Positions 47,759-59,100 of a stretch of 64,000 nt of DNA are shown here, one piece after another (within the stretch, counting starts at the first letter, position 1; every line of letters begins with the position of its first letter). The DNA is from Coniochaeta sp. PMI_546. Taxonomy: Eukaryota; Ascomycota; Sordariomycetes; Coniochaetales; Coniochaetaceae. The notes under the pieces are model-generated. The model did not search any database, was not told the origin of the DNA, and saw only the letters and a list, made by a program, of their open reading frames with translations. The position numbers and the translations under genes were made by a program. Location of the stretch: contig MU271159.1 of the NCBI GenBank assembly GCA_021432605.1, positions 434,001 through 498,000 on the forward strand. Direction: 5' to 3'.

Positions 47759-48040
47759 TGGAGCTTGATGATGGCAACCGTGTGCCTCGAGTCCGGGCGG
47801 CCATGGGCCTCTACGAGTGTCCTCGTAGCCTCGGCTCTTGAGACACCGTGTATATGTATTTTATGTTACAAAAATACCCAGCTTCATGGCGCGGTCTCCC
47901 CATGTAGCCAGGGAGAGCCCCAGAGCCATTGGTGTATCGACCCTCAAAACCCTCTGCCTGTCTCGAACGGAGCCCGACCGCACAGTTGGTGTAGTTGGCC
48001 GTAGGATTGCGCGTGTCTGAGTGTCGATATGTGATATGGC

Positions 48041-48411
48041 CTAGATCAAGTCTTCTTCGTCGGTTGGGTCGTCCTTAAGAGGCACGACCTGGTAAGAATC
48101 CTTCAACATCTTTTGCGACCGTTAGCACCATCACACACAACACAGACATGGCATCCGCCTTTTTCCACTCGTGAGCGCGGAGTGGAATACTGACATCCTC
48201 AATGTTCATCTTCAACCGTGCGAGCATGTTTTCTTTGATGACGAGGTGTGTCTCGTCTAGGTCTTCGATGATGTAATCGTGGTTTTGCCTGTCAATGTTG
48301 ATGATGATGGACTTGATTGACGGCTCGCACTCGACGAGGATGCCTGGTTTGTTAGCTGGTGCACGGTGGAGATTCTGAGAACCTTGAGTTACCTCTGATA
48401 GCGCGTGGCAT
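48041..48411 (-). CDS. TFB5: TFIIH core subunit Tfb5 (TTDA/GTF2H5 homologue)
   Basis: A very small three-exon gene: 48411-48393, 48343-48195 and 48109-48041, with introns of 49 and 85 nt (both with CTAAC branch points), giving 78 residues. The protein begins [20 protein letters not shown], continues with the family-typical [16 protein letters not shown] and ends in an acidic tail. Yeast Tfb5 is 72 residues and human TTDA 71, of the same layout. Role by family: stabilises TFIIH by pairing with the p52/Tfb2 subunit in nucleotide-excision repair and transcription initiation, in the nucleus. It converges on the dienoyl-CoA isomerase gene. The gene is too broken up to show as a single open frame. 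Confidence 0.93.
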
Positions 48412-48969
48412 GGCGATTGTAGCTCTGGACTGTCTTGCCTGTGTGTGCCCGATTTGAGGATGTTGATGTTGGAGGGACACCACAGCTAGAGGCTAAAGGT
48501 AGAAGTCGCGATAAGATAAGCTTACCACCAATAGGTGACTGGCGCTAAAGCGATCTGTTGCCTCCCCACTGGCGGCTCATGCCAGAGACGATAGCATAGG
48601 AGTCTTGAGTCTACATCACCGGAAGCAGCGGAATTTAGCGTCGCAACGCGGCACGAGATTGTTTAGCCCAGTCTCAACGCATGATCTTCTGTTCCTCTCA
48701 ACAATCAATCGCGCATCTACGGTATTCTTTGCTAGGAGATCACGGCACGATGCAAGGAGCCTCAACATCCCAAGACTTTGTATCACTCCAGCCGGCCAAG
48801 TAACGATGAGGCCGAGCAATTGATAGCACTGTATCGGACCCGAAAGCGCCGATCTCCAGTCACCTTTGGAACTCAGACGCTGCATATAGCAGACCCAGCA
48901 CCAATCGACAGACGTGCTCCGCCCATATACACTAGTCCATAAGTCTGCACAGAGGACGGACGAAAAGCG
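48412..48969. other. Divergent intergenic region
   Basis: Upstream region of TFB5 and of the single-span membrane protein. Nothing else was recognised. Confidence 0.55.
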
Positions 48970-49644
48970 ATGAATATGGCAACAACAAACGGTTCCGCGG
49001 CCCCAGATCTCCACTCCAGACCATGGGCCTACATCGCCATACCCTTAGCCATCGTCGCAGGCCTTGGCCTGATAGCCGTTTTGCTCCATACACAGCGCCG
49101 GAAGAGGCTGCTGAAAGCCCGGTTACAATACGTTGGGTCCAATCCAGGTGCCCGCCGGGCACTAGAAAGGGACCTGCAAGAGGCATGGATGCGAGGTGCG
49201 CCTCAGGAAGACCGGCGTCAACAGAGACGCGCAACGAGGAGGTGGAGTCGCAACGCGAACGGAGGCGGGAGGTGGGCTTGGGCGAGGGAGCTCTTGACTG
49301 CCAGAAGTGAGGAGGGGCTGAACGAGTTCGGAGAAGCGCCGCCGCCCTACGACGGGCGAAGAAGAAGTAGCAAGATTCAAGAAGAGGGTGATGTGGTTGA
49401 GTTGGAGAGAAGATGCTCCGGATCCGGGTCAGGATCCGCGACGGCGGCTGGTGGGAGTGAGAGACCTTTGGCTGATCCCGAGACCGCGCAGACACCAGAT
49501 CAGCAGACGAGGAGAAGCAGCCAGCAAGCCCTACCGCCCGCGTATGATGTGTTACCCGGGGCCGCACTTGGAAGAACGGCACCTATTGCAGCACCACCAC
49601 CTGTGCTGATACCTGGCTCGCGCTTAAGCCATCCAGCGATATAG
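48970..49644 (+). CDS. Single-span membrane protein with two PY (PPxY) motifs
   Basis: Single exon, 224 residues, ATG 48970. About 18 polar residues precede one hydrophobic helix (about 20-40, YIAIPLAIVAGLGLIAVLLH), followed at once by a strongly basic stretch (QRRKRLLKAR). By the positive-inside rule the C-terminus is cytosolic. The cytosolic part is disordered, rich in Arg, Gly and Ser, and carries two PPxY motifs: PPPY at about 124-127 and PPAY at about 188-191. PY motifs are ligands of WW domains, notably in Rsp5/NEDD4 ubiquitin ligases. No named family was recognised. By layout it resembles small fungal Rsp5-adaptor or cargo proteins of the secretory pathway, but that role is inferred. 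Confidence 0.75.
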   Translation: MNMATTNGSAAPDLHSRPWAYIAIPLAIVAGLGLIAVLLHTQRRKRLLKARLQYVGSNPGARRALERDLQEAWMRGAPQEDRRQQRRATRRWSRNANGGGRWAWARELLTARSEEGLNEFGEAPPPYDGRRRSSKIQEEGDVVELERRCSGSGSGSATAAGGSERPLADPETAQTPDQQTRRSSQQALPPAYDVLPGAALGRTAPIAAPPPVLIPGSRLSHPAI

Positions 49645-50221
49645 TTTCTGCTTTCCTGTAGGCGTTACGGCGACGGTTTTACGGTTGCACCTTTTCAAGC
49701 GAAGCTTGGTGTTTTCCCCTGAAGTGTGCTTGGACATATTGTTACTCGCGGGACCGGACATGTGATACGGCCGGTATTGAATAGCAGTGGCCTGGCTTGG
49801 GACATAAGATGGACGGGTCGATTCATGGAGTTTATCCCATAATGGAGACATACTTAAGCCTGATAAGTCACGAATAGCTTCGCCAACCATTTCTCAGTCT
49901 CCTCTGTCTGTGGAGGATACCTCACGCTTCGTCATTCCTCTCTGCTACTGAAAGTATCTTCTGCTCGTTGCTGTCATTCCCGTCTGGATTGTCATAAGAC
50001 AAGAAGAGAGGCAAAAAGTGGGGCTTCAGTCGAACATCATGGTGTGGCTGCAAAATTTGAGGACTTCAATATCACTACGGAACACACAACCACGCCCCTG
50101 TCGCAGCAGCTAATACTTAAATCTCACTTGATCATCTTCAATCTGAAGCCTAGAATTTGGAATCTTACCTGTTGTGATCACTGACTTGTTCCGCCATCTC
50201 GTCGATCACATAACGGTGGCA
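49645..50221. other. Intergenic region
   Basis: 3' flank of the PY-motif protein and promoter of SFM1. An 88-codon minus-strand frame at 49624-49890 has an ATG, but I cannot support it as a gene. Confidence 0.5.
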
Positions 50222-51015
50222 ATGACTTCATCAAGCAAAACTTACATAGTCGAGCATCTCGACGAGGAGCTTGGTCCTTGGTCGGAACTCGAATACATAA
50301 CCATTGCTAAGGAATCACAAAAGGCTGGGGCTCGCTTCTGCTTGTCGTCTCTTCCAGCCGCTTTCAAGGTACCTGAACGATTGACCGCGATCCCTGCCTT
50401 CACCCCTACATCACAGGGTGTGGAGGAAATATATGCAGCCGACAAGTCTCGGGTGTGTCTCCTGGATCCCGCCGCAAAGAAGGATCTCTCCCCAGATGAC
50501 GGAGAGACTTTCGATGTGTTCCTGTTCGGTGGTATTCTCGGTATGTTACCTCTCCACTCCATGAGCTCAAGCAACCACTGACGGCCTGGGCAGGAGATGA
50601 TCCTCCGAGAGACAGAACCTCCGAACTCAGGAAAAAAGGGTTCGAGGGTCGCCGTCTTGGCCCGGTACAGATGACCACTGATACCGCGGTGCGAGTCACA
50701 CGCATAGTCGTCGAAGAGAAGAGTTCGTCCTATTTTCTCCCCCATGCCCAGAGGGTTTCGCAAGCTAACGGTTAGGAATAGTTCCCTTGGACAGTGTACC
50801 GTACCTTGATTTCCCTGAACTGAAGTTCAACGAGCACGAGAGTACCCAGATGCCTTTTCGATATGTGAAGGGTGAAGATGGCAAACCAATTATGCCTGAG
50901 GTATGTCTGCTACCCTGATTCGAACTATGTCTGAGAGTGATGACTGACAACAGCGTAGGGCATGGTCGAGTTGATCAAAAAGGATGCTGATAAAGCCATC
51001 GATGACCTTATGTGA
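50222..51015 (+). CDS. SFM1: SPOUT-fold protein arginine methyltransferase Sfm1
   Basis: Four exons: 50222-50540, 50594-50722, 50776-50900 and 50959-51015, with introns of 53, 53 and 58 nt, giving 209 residues (yeast Sfm1 has 213). Motifs: YIVEHLDEELGPWSELEYITIAKES at the N-terminus, VCLLDPAAKKDLSPDDGE, FDVFLFGGILGDDPPRDRTSELRKKGF spanning intron 1, and VPYLDFPELKF...MPFRYVKGEDGKPIMPEGM near the end. The knotted SPOUT region around GGILGDDPP binds S-adenosylmethionine. Yeast Sfm1 monomethylates Arg146 of ribosomal protein Rps3 in the cytosol. The second intron uses an unusual GTTCGT donor; the frame and family alignment both need it. No single open frame covers the gene. Confidence 0.92.
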
Positions 51016-51569
51016 GGCCTTGAAGCATGAGCCTCTGCCGTCCAGGTCAGCATGAACCCAACTCCAAACATACCAGATCAGCTGTGGTTTATGCCCGGAA
51101 GCAGTACTATCAATGCAAGCATAATACCAAATCTCCCTTCGACAGTGACTTCCATCCCCACTTTGAGGCGCACCATTGTGTTGCCGGCCGCGAAACACCT
51201 GATAGCATCACGGAAGGGATGCAGCTCTGCACTTGATCTCCTGCAGACCTTGGAGAGCACAGCCAGCCATATCAAGCTTTTATCCATGCTTCGTCTTCAC
51301 TGATCCCTTCTCTCCGAGCCATTTCAACCACCTGCAAACGTATACCCCGACGACGAGACTTTTAGCTTTGACACATCTCATCCAGCCACCAACTGGGCAA
51401 AGGCCTTATCTTATCTCTACAGTGCCCCGCTCCAACACCCAGCCTCGCCTGTTCCCTCATGATAGACTCGCGTACATAACTATCACTGCATACCAGCTTT
51501 AAAAGCTTTGCTACTCTCTTTGGCCTCGAGTCTGGATCACTGGAGACAGTCAGACTGAGACAGGTGGAC
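51016..51569. other. Intergenic region
   Basis: Between the stop of SFM1 and the start of the dihydroorotate dehydrogenase gene. No other feature was recognised. Confidence 0.6.
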
Positions 51570-52631
51570 ATGGCACCAATCAAACCTCCGGTGCTGGATA
51601 TCAATCCACCACTGTTGAACTCGGCCAATCCATGGGCGACAACGCTTGAAGACTTGCAGGCCTTGTACTACTGCGAGTCAACAGGAGCCGTCACGACGCG
51701 GACCTCGCTGCTGAATGGATTCGACCATGATGACAGCAAACACCAATACGTATTTTTCAACGGCGCGGACCATGACAACGTTACTTACATCTCCTCCCCG
51801 AGTCGACCGACGCCACAAAATGCCAGCCTGAACTCTCTAGGTTACAGCCCTGTGCGTCTGGACGGATATCTCAACATGGTGAAAACCATAGCCCGTGAGC
51901 AGGAATCACCAGGGAGAAAATGGTTCATCATTTCCGTGACCGGCACTCCAGAGGAGGTTGCGATAAGCTACACGCACATTCTCGTAGCTCAGAGGAGCCT
52001 TCCCCTATCGTCGTTCCCGCTGGCTATGGAGGTTAACTTGAGCTGCCCGAATATCCCCGGCAAGCCGCCGCCGGCTTACTCTGGCCCGGCACTGGCGCGG
52101 TATCTGGAAGCCGTCTTTGGTGCCGTGAAACGTGGCGATGAACTCTACGGCCTGCGCATAGCTGTTGGTCTCAAGACGCCGCCGTACACGCACGCGGGCC
52201 AGTATGACATGTTGATCTCGGCACTCGTCGCCCTCGCTTCTTCCAACGGTGGCGTCTGCCCTATCAGCTTCCTTACGGCGACCAACACTCTCGGCTCGTG
52301 TCTCGTCGTCGAACCGCATGCTGAAGGCGGCTTCGAGATGGCCTTGCCCGGGTCGGGAATCGGGGGTATGGCCGGTGCCCCACTGCACCCGCTAGCGCTG
52401 GGCAACGTGACTATGCTGAGTCAGATGCTGGATAACCAGCGTGCGGAGCTTGGGCATATACAGATCATCGGAGTTGGCGGGGTGTCCGATGGGGCCGGCT
52501 ACAAGCGAATGAGGGCTGCCGGAGCCGTGGCGGTGGGAGTTGGCACGGCGCTGGGCCTAAAGGGAATGGGGGTCTTTGAAGAGATATATCGGGGTATAGA
52601 TGAGAAGATCGACAAGAAGATCAACGGATAG
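51570..52631 (+). CDS. Dihydroorotate dehydrogenase, soluble class 1A type
   Basis: Single exon, 353 residues, ATG 51570. Motifs of the FMN-dependent alpha/beta barrel are clear: NSANPWATT at the N-terminus, NSLGYSP, the active-site loop VNLSCPNIPGKP with C159 (the cysteine base that marks class 1), and the C-terminal phosphate-binding motif GVGGVSDGAGYKRMRAAGAVAVGVGTALG. There is no mitochondrial presequence or membrane helix, unlike class 2 enzymes. Class 1A enzymes oxidise dihydroorotate with fumarate as acceptor in the cytosol, in pyrimidine synthesis. Filamentous ascomycetes normally rely on a mitochondrial class 2 enzyme, so this may be an extra or repurposed paralogue, possibly old horizontal acquisition. 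That history is inferred. Confidence 0.9.
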   Translation: MAPIKPPVLDINPPLLNSANPWATTLEDLQALYYCESTGAVTTRTSLLNGFDHDDSKHQYVFFNGADHDNVTYISSPSRPTPQNASLNSLGYSPVRLDGYLNMVKTIAREQESPGRKWFIISVTGTPEEVAISYTHILVAQRSLPLSSFPLAMEVNLSCPNIPGKPPPAYSGPALARYLEAVFGAVKRGDELYGLRIAVGLKTPPYTHAGQYDMLISALVALASSNGGVCPISFLTATNTLGSCLVVEPHAEGGFEMALPGSGIGGMAGAPLHPLALGNVTMLSQMLDNQRAELGHIQIIGVGGVSDGAGYKRMRAAGAVAVGVGTALGLKGMGVFEEIYRGIDEKIDKKING

Positions 52632-52899
52632 ACGGACGTTGGCTTCACTCCACAGCTTTCGTGGTCGTAGCACAGCCCGGGGAGACGAAGAGGTCTGTCT
52701 GTCTTAGAGGCTCAAAGATATTCAACGCTGGAAGTTCTTCTGTCTAGATCCATCAAGTCAGGACACGTAAGGTTTTGTGTTGCACATGTCTCGTGTGGTG
52801 TATGTATTGTCTGTGATATAGGTGGTAGGAGTCTGCTTGAACTCAACCCCTAACCCTCTGAGATCATAATCAAGACAAAAAATAAAGTTAGAAGGAGGG

Positions 52900-52905
52900 A
52901 AAAAA
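52900..52905 (-). terminator. RNA polymerase III T-run terminator of the 5S gene
   Basis: Six consecutive T residues (A on the plus strand) immediately follow the 5S 3' end, the usual Pol III stop. Confidence 0.85.
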
Positions 52906-53023
52906 CGTACAACACCAGGGATTCCCCGGTGGTCACCCACCCGAGTACTGGTCTGGCGGTTACTGGCTTATCGATGGGAGAGCGGACGGGATCCCGAGTT
53001 TTCCAGTACCTATGGTCGTACAT
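52906..53023 (-). rRNA. 5S ribosomal RNA gene (dispersed copy)
   Basis: The minus strand carries about 118 nt matching fungal 5S: 5' end ATGTACGACCATAGG, the CCCGTCCGCTC box A region, CGGGTGGGTGACCACCGG and 3' end TGTTGTACG, followed by a T-run. Helix I ends pair (TGTACGACC with GGTGTTGTACG). Compared with typical Sordariomycete 5S, the middle differs, but the GTACTGG and CCAGTA arms still pair, so the changes look compensatory. Dispersed single 5S genes are normal in filamentous ascomycetes. Confidence 0.92.
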
Positions 53024-53977
53024 GGCAGAAAGTGTTCCTGTTCTGGTTGATGTGTTGCTGCAGTCGTGGAGAATGTTGTTGAATAGTGGCCACGTATGGA
53101 GCCGTAACCTGTCGGTCACCTCCCACTTCATTACCAAGTAATTAGCAATATGGTTTACCACATTTGCCTCATCTTTGGGAGTGTTCGCTTGGTCCAGCCA
53201 CTCCGAGAGACGTGAAGGCACGCAACTCGCCGAAGCACAGACGGAGAAATACCACGGTTGTTCTGACAGGCCGAACAAGAACCGCCGCCGAAGAAAGATA
53301 GTGAGTATCGCCGGGCTTTCTTCGCATCACAAGAAGGGACGGTAGGCCCGAAGGAGTCGGGCCGCACCGCAAGTCTGCGACTAATGCAACTCTGCTTACA
53401 TGTCGCTTGTGTTCTGGCGTTGCAGGGGCTTATCGACGACATCGCGGGCAAGACTTCTTTGGGAAGGAGGTAGTTGTGACGGTCGAAAGTCGCTGCGTGC
53501 ATGTACATTGTTAACGATAGATGGTTCGATGTGCACTGAGGTGACTCTGCCGTCACTGGAGGGTCTGCAATTGTGCGGGACTTTCCTACACAGCCATTGG
53601 GAGTACATACAGAGTGACGATTAGCTAGCGGGCGTTTTGAATACACAGCTCTCAAAGCGATCAATTAACACCTAGGGCGGTTTGTGTATGTGGCACAGAA
53701 TGTACTTGTGAAGTGGAAGACGCCCTATTATGCAAAAACAGCCAGCAGTGGCATTGAATCAGGCGTCCATGGTAGTTCAAGCGTGAGAGTAACAGGCGTA
53801 GACACAGAACCAAAAGAAAGTTGGCATCCCTCCACCTCTGAAGACAATGGGTTCTCCAAGGCCCAATGGCATGATATCCCTGTTCCACCCTCTGTGATCG
53901 AGGAGAGAGCAGTCCATCGTATCAAATAGGTATCCAAAACCAATACATATGCGCGAGATCAGGTTAGAAAGAACACA
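53024..53977. other. Intergenic region
   Basis: Region between the 5S gene and the stop of the ferric-reductase gene. Small frames begin with GTG or lack homology; no gene is supported. Confidence 0.55.
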
Positions 53978-56115
53978 TCACCAGCCAAACTGCTCGCAGT
54001 GCAGCTCGACCGCCGGCCCATCGGCCCGCACCAGACTCGCAGTCGTATTCCGTACGACAGTCATCAAGCTCTGGGGTCCACAACTTGCAACAAGCACTCT
54101 TTGGTCCCGCGGCGTGCTCTGCACCGCTTCCCTAATCAGGGTGCCGAGATCCGGTCTTCCGGCTGTCATCCTGTGCTGCCGGCGCGGCCTCTCGGAATCC
54201 GAGTCCGTGTGGTGCTCTGGCGGGTTGGCTACAATGACCGACGTCCTAGTACCAGCTGTGGCGCTGACGGCTGCCGCGGTAGCGTCTTCGACGCGCTGCT
54301 CCATCTCCTTTTCGATGTCGGATGATAGAGTGCTCCGCGGATGAGCAATGGGCGGTAAGGTGGTGGACTTTTCTTTGACCGGGAATTTTTCGACATCGGT
54401 GCCAGTCTGGGAGACGGGTGAGTTTACTGCTGAGGAGGTGGAAGTGCTGGACATGGTCACCGTGCGGTCGTGCCCGGGGTGACCGGTGCCTTGCTCATCG
54501 GTGTGCCGGTGCGGAATCAGATCCGGTGGTGAGACTGGGGCCCGCGTTACGTAGAGGTTCATGTTGACTATGCCAGGGCTATTGGCAGTTCTGAGCGTTT
54601 CCAGATGCTGGGTGAACCAAGCCAAGTTATCTACGATCTATATTAGTGATGTGTTCGCATGAGAAGACGCAGTGTACGAGTCTAGGATCTCACCATGCTG
54701 CTTGACGGTCCAGATGAACACGATCTCAGTATTGGATCCCTCCTTCATCCTCTCCAGTGCATTGACGGCAAGTCCAAAGGTGAAGCTGGCTCCACCGCCA
54801 CCGGCAATGAGTACAATCTTGTTGTAGTGAATCGGATCCGGGAATGTGCCGTATGGTCCGTCAACCGAAGCTCTCAAGGTCGCCCCTGGATGAGCGGCGG
54901 CGTATTTGTGAAGATCCCTTGTGAATCCGTCGTGCGACTTCACTATGAACTCAAGTGGCTGAGTGCCGACCACGGTAAAAGGGTGCATCTCAAACGCTCG
55001 AACCCTTGGGATCCACACGAAGAAATGTTTCCCACCATCTGCCCTGGTCGGTACCTTTTTCATCACGATCTTGGTGCCTCCGTATGGTAGTGGATGTACT
55101 GTTGCAGAGTTGTTCGGGAGATAGTAAAGAGCGCGAGCGGCTCTGATGACTCGGTCGGTGAACCACATGGCCGCGGTCAAGATGAGAATAGTGACAATCT
55201 TCTTGCCAAAGTCCGGCTGATGAAAGCAGGCACATACGATGCCAACGATGAAGAAGCAGATGTGCACCACGTAAAAGAGCTCGTACCATATCGGACGGAT
55301 CACAAGTGCCGATACGGTGACGCTGAGAAAGGCGAAGCCTGAGACGATGCCGGCAATCTGTTCCTTCTCAACAAGGAGCGCCCGCTGATTCCTCCCCATG
55401 AAGAAGGCTGTGTAGCAAGCAGCGTGTATGACCATGCAGACGAAGGTGAGACAGCCGGAGATTTGGTGCAAGCAGTTGAGTCTCTCGTAAGAGTACGCCG
55501 TCAAGAAGGCCAAAGGTGTGTTCTTCAGAGCCAGAAATACCACGAAGCACATATTGGCTGTTGTCATCCTGGGGAACGATCAGCATTACTCCTGACGGGA
55601 GACTGAAAATTGGAAGTACGGGGCTCTACCAGCCAAACCTAGCCGCCACATTTCCAGCGCTGGTGAGATCAACATTCGTGAAGCACACGGCGGCATTGAT
55701 CCCCACATAGGCGGCGACGAGCAACGCATGGCCACCTGAGTTGAAGCGAGGCACTTTCCGGATGAGTAATCTGCGCGCAGCCCTGGGCAGAGTATTAGTT
55801 CATGTCTAGGTGTGAGGTTACTCTTCGTTGTTCCTACCTTGTCACTGCGGAGAACGGAGCCGCAAATGGGACAGGTGAGGTTGAAGTCCGGCCGACCTTG
55901 CTGTACAGCGCCCGGGTCCAGTGAAGGATGACGAATATGGCGATCAAGCCGCAGAGACCTGCGGCGAAGTATCTCATCTGTTGCTCAGCAATGATTTGCC
56001 GTTGTGCGAACATCGCTTGTTTGGCTGCATCTGACAGTCCACCGCCTCCTCCACCATGGCTGCTGTTCCCGCCAGCCCCAGATCCGCTTGAGTTTGATGA
56101 TCCTGACCAAGCCAT
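53978..56115 (-). CDS. Ferric-chelate reductase (FRE-type) flavocytochrome
   Basis: Four exons: 56115-55838, 55782-55630, 55568-54694 and 54630-53978, with introns of 55, 61 and 63 nt, giving 652 residues. The N-terminus has a Gly/Ser-rich extracytosolic part (about 25 residues) and a first helix. The ferric-reductase membrane domain has two HX13H pairs: H in LHQISGCL and VIHAACY, and H in YVVHICF and CFHQPDF, the bis-heme ligand pattern of the FRE family. Then come the FAD motif HPFTVVG, the NADPH motif AGGGGASFTFG and a late CGP motif (SCGPQSL). Electrons go from cytosolic NADPH across the plasma membrane to ferric or cupric chelates. A long Ser/Thr/Pro-rich insertion sits in the NADPH domain before the last beta-strand. 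The last intron has two candidate acceptors; only the one at 54631 keeps frame. Confidence 0.9.
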
Positions 56116-59100
56116 TTTACCTAATCTCGTAGACGCAAAGGATGTGGCACAACGGCATCCAAGAGACTCAGGTCTTGTTGTGAGATGTGAGTGCCACAGA
56201 GGGTGGACGAGAGATGAGAAGCAACGAGGCTAGAGCGTTGTCGAGGGCCACGGCTTCTTATTGGGATTCTACCACCTTCGAAACAGGGCTGATTTAAACG
56301 GAAACAAGCATGGGCTCGGTAGTAGCGATAGTATAAGGAAGGAGCCAAGTGATAATGGGTGAGAACACTCGACTGAAAAGACCTAGGTCTAGACTCTGGA
56401 CCTGAAATACCGCCGGGTTATCACAGTCCTATATGTATCCAACTCATGTCCGCACCACGCTATCATGGGGACTACCGCCGTTAAAAGAGAACGTCTAGGA
56501 CACATAAGCCCGGGGGCAGAGGGGTGGGCAGATGCAAGCAACATTGTAAATGAGGAGAGTTCCACGATCTTGGCCCTAGACGCATGAGAGATCAGGGTTG
56601 TTGATTGCTAGGTCGTCACATGAAGGAAGGCCCGGACGGAGGCGAGACGTCGGCGTATCTGAGAAATGTAACAGGGGTGTGTATCGAACATACTCTGGGA
56701 CACGGAGCAATCGAAACGGTCATGCCAAGGGTGTGTACTTCTAGCTGCCGACGCGATGTTCGGTGCTTGGCGGTAACGCCCGGGTAGATCTACAATCCCC
56801 AGAGTGTTGTGCGGTGCAGTGGATTGGGTAGTCCAACACTAGCACTTCTTTCTGCCATATCGACAATCATCTCGGAGAATTTCTAGATTGCTTCGACGAC
56901 CACACCGATACTTTGTCAGCTTGACAAAGACACTGCAGCAACGTCTTGGAATGCCAGCTGCCGGTGCGATTAACCTGGGGACGATACCACGGTCGAGGCG
57001 CAAGAAGAATGTTCCGGCTCCGTTATTGGTAGAGCGGTAGTACCTGCAATATGGATAAAAACAACAAATTGAGCAGAACTTGGGGCGCAGCTTGGTATCC
57101 CTGGGATGTATCCTCATGCTTCTTAAACCTTCATTTACCCCACAAACGCACGCAATATCGAGTAAATGATATGCGAGTACGAAGAAAGACCGTCAATGAC
57201 TTCGACAGAGTCACGAAATGGAATGCCGGGACGTATCGAGCAGAGGTAGCCAGCTGGGGGAGACGACCGAAGACGATCATACGAGCGTCGACCCCCTACA
57301 AACGCTCGCTTGTAGACCTGGTGATGGAAACAGCGTAGCGAGCAGCGCAGTGAGATATGCCTTCCATACGAGGAGCGCACTTGCACAGCAAGCGAGACGT
57401 CTCGAAATGCTTCCTATCTCTTTCCGGGTTGCAAGTCGGGGAAGACCCCGGCTCGCAAGGTCGTCGATAGCGGACAGAGCAACTCACGTCACCAATAGCT
57501 GACGGGAGACATGCCTCACGCCTGCGAGGATGGCGACTAATGCAGGATCGAAGCGCCTGGTGCAAACGAGAGTCGCTGTTGATAAACAAGGGACTGCTGC
57601 ATCTACCCACATCTCGGTCGGCATCCGCATGTGGATAGCAACGGAAGGACAGGCGATAGCGAAGTCACACGGCAGTAGACGAAAAGCTTGGCCTTCACCC
57701 CCTGGCCGCGAACATTCATCGTGCAGTCTGATCCCTGACGAGTTTGACTTGAGCTGGCAGAAAGAGGTAAGGTGTGATCGACAAGGCCAGCGGAGATCTC
57801 GACCTAACGTACTGTGGACCTTCTGTACAACATACCATCGCGTGACATGTTCACCTTCGATCTTCGGAAGCGACAGCCGAAGAATAGACCGGATCAAGAT
57901 CCGCGAAAGGCAGGCAAAATGAGCGGTTGGCCGTATCAACAAGTATCTGGTCGATAGTAGCGTACCATGGCAGGCGTCCAGGGAGAGAGGCAGGTACGGG
58001 ATGCTGATCAGTAAGCTCGCATCAGAGCGCATGCTGCAACTTCAACGCTGTGATACGATTAACTCACCAAGATTGACTGTGTCGCTCAAGACTCAGCTTT
58101 TTAAAGCAATGGAGAGCCGTGGGGGTCGAGCATTCGCTATCGTGTCGCGATCTTTTGAGCTGCCCGTCCTGGACAGTCGTGAAAGGCTTATCCCGGTCAC
58201 AGCAGGAGAATATACCGCAACCCAAGGACACATCCAGCATCGAATCCCTTTCACGCAAGCTCATAGAATGGGAACATTGCGGGATCAGTCGCGAAATACC
58301 CTGGCGTAATGGGAGAGACAGAAAAAAACAAGGAAGTGGACCAGCCGTTGGTCGTCCGAAGAAAGCTGCCATCGATCCATGTGGTGCAATTCATCTGTTG
58401 CCGTCAAAACTCTAAACCCACATGCGAAGGCGCCGTTGGAGTGCCCTTGTGCGCATCTGGCCTAAACAGGCAATCTTCGCATCTTGGTCTCCGGTTTCGA
58501 CCCACAGCGGGACCCACTTATGTCAAAGTGCAGGTCCACGGCTTGGCGGCTTGGCGTTCCTTCCGTTGCCCTTCTCTTGCGCCTGCCCTTTCTTCTACCG
58601 CACCCACACCCGAACACCTCAGGTTCGAACTCAACTGCCAGAGCACCTCACGTCATTTCTCGTCTTCTGCTGAAAGGATCCCGGTTTAGACAGCCCACGT
58701 TACATGACTCTCCCCCTTTGATCGCCAGCGATTATATACTCGCTACTAGCTAACTTGGCAGAATGCATAGCCTGCTCTGTCTTCCCAAATTAGAGTCAAG
58801 GATGTCTTGCTTTTACTGTTCGGCAGAAGCGAACAGTAACAATGGGATACAATGTGTGTAGGGGCACGTTTATGTTGCCGAAACGCATGCAGGAGCGGCA
58901 TCATCGGTCATCGACAGCTACCTTATTCACGAGGACCTTTTCGAGATTCCCAGCAGTTTGAGACAGACTGAGACAGCGGCAGCGGCAGCGGCATCTTGAC
59001 CCACAACCGTTGCACAGTGGACACGGCTCATAGATACAAAGCTACGAGGCAGCACGCTTTGAGCCATGCACGGGACGAATTCTGCCTCCTGTCGTTATCG

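Noticed and set aside
49624-49890. 88-codon minus-strand frame with ATG
   Set aside because: No homology and it overlaps the end of the PY-motif gene on the other strand.
27182-53977. Possible secondary-metabolite gene cluster (MATE exporter, transcription factor, patatin, isomerase)
   Set aside because: No backbone synthase or tailoring set; the genes between are housekeeping.
57484-58032. 182-codon minus-strand frame with ATG in the 4 kb gap
   Set aside because: No recognisable domain, and an overlapping plus-strand frame looks equally plausible.
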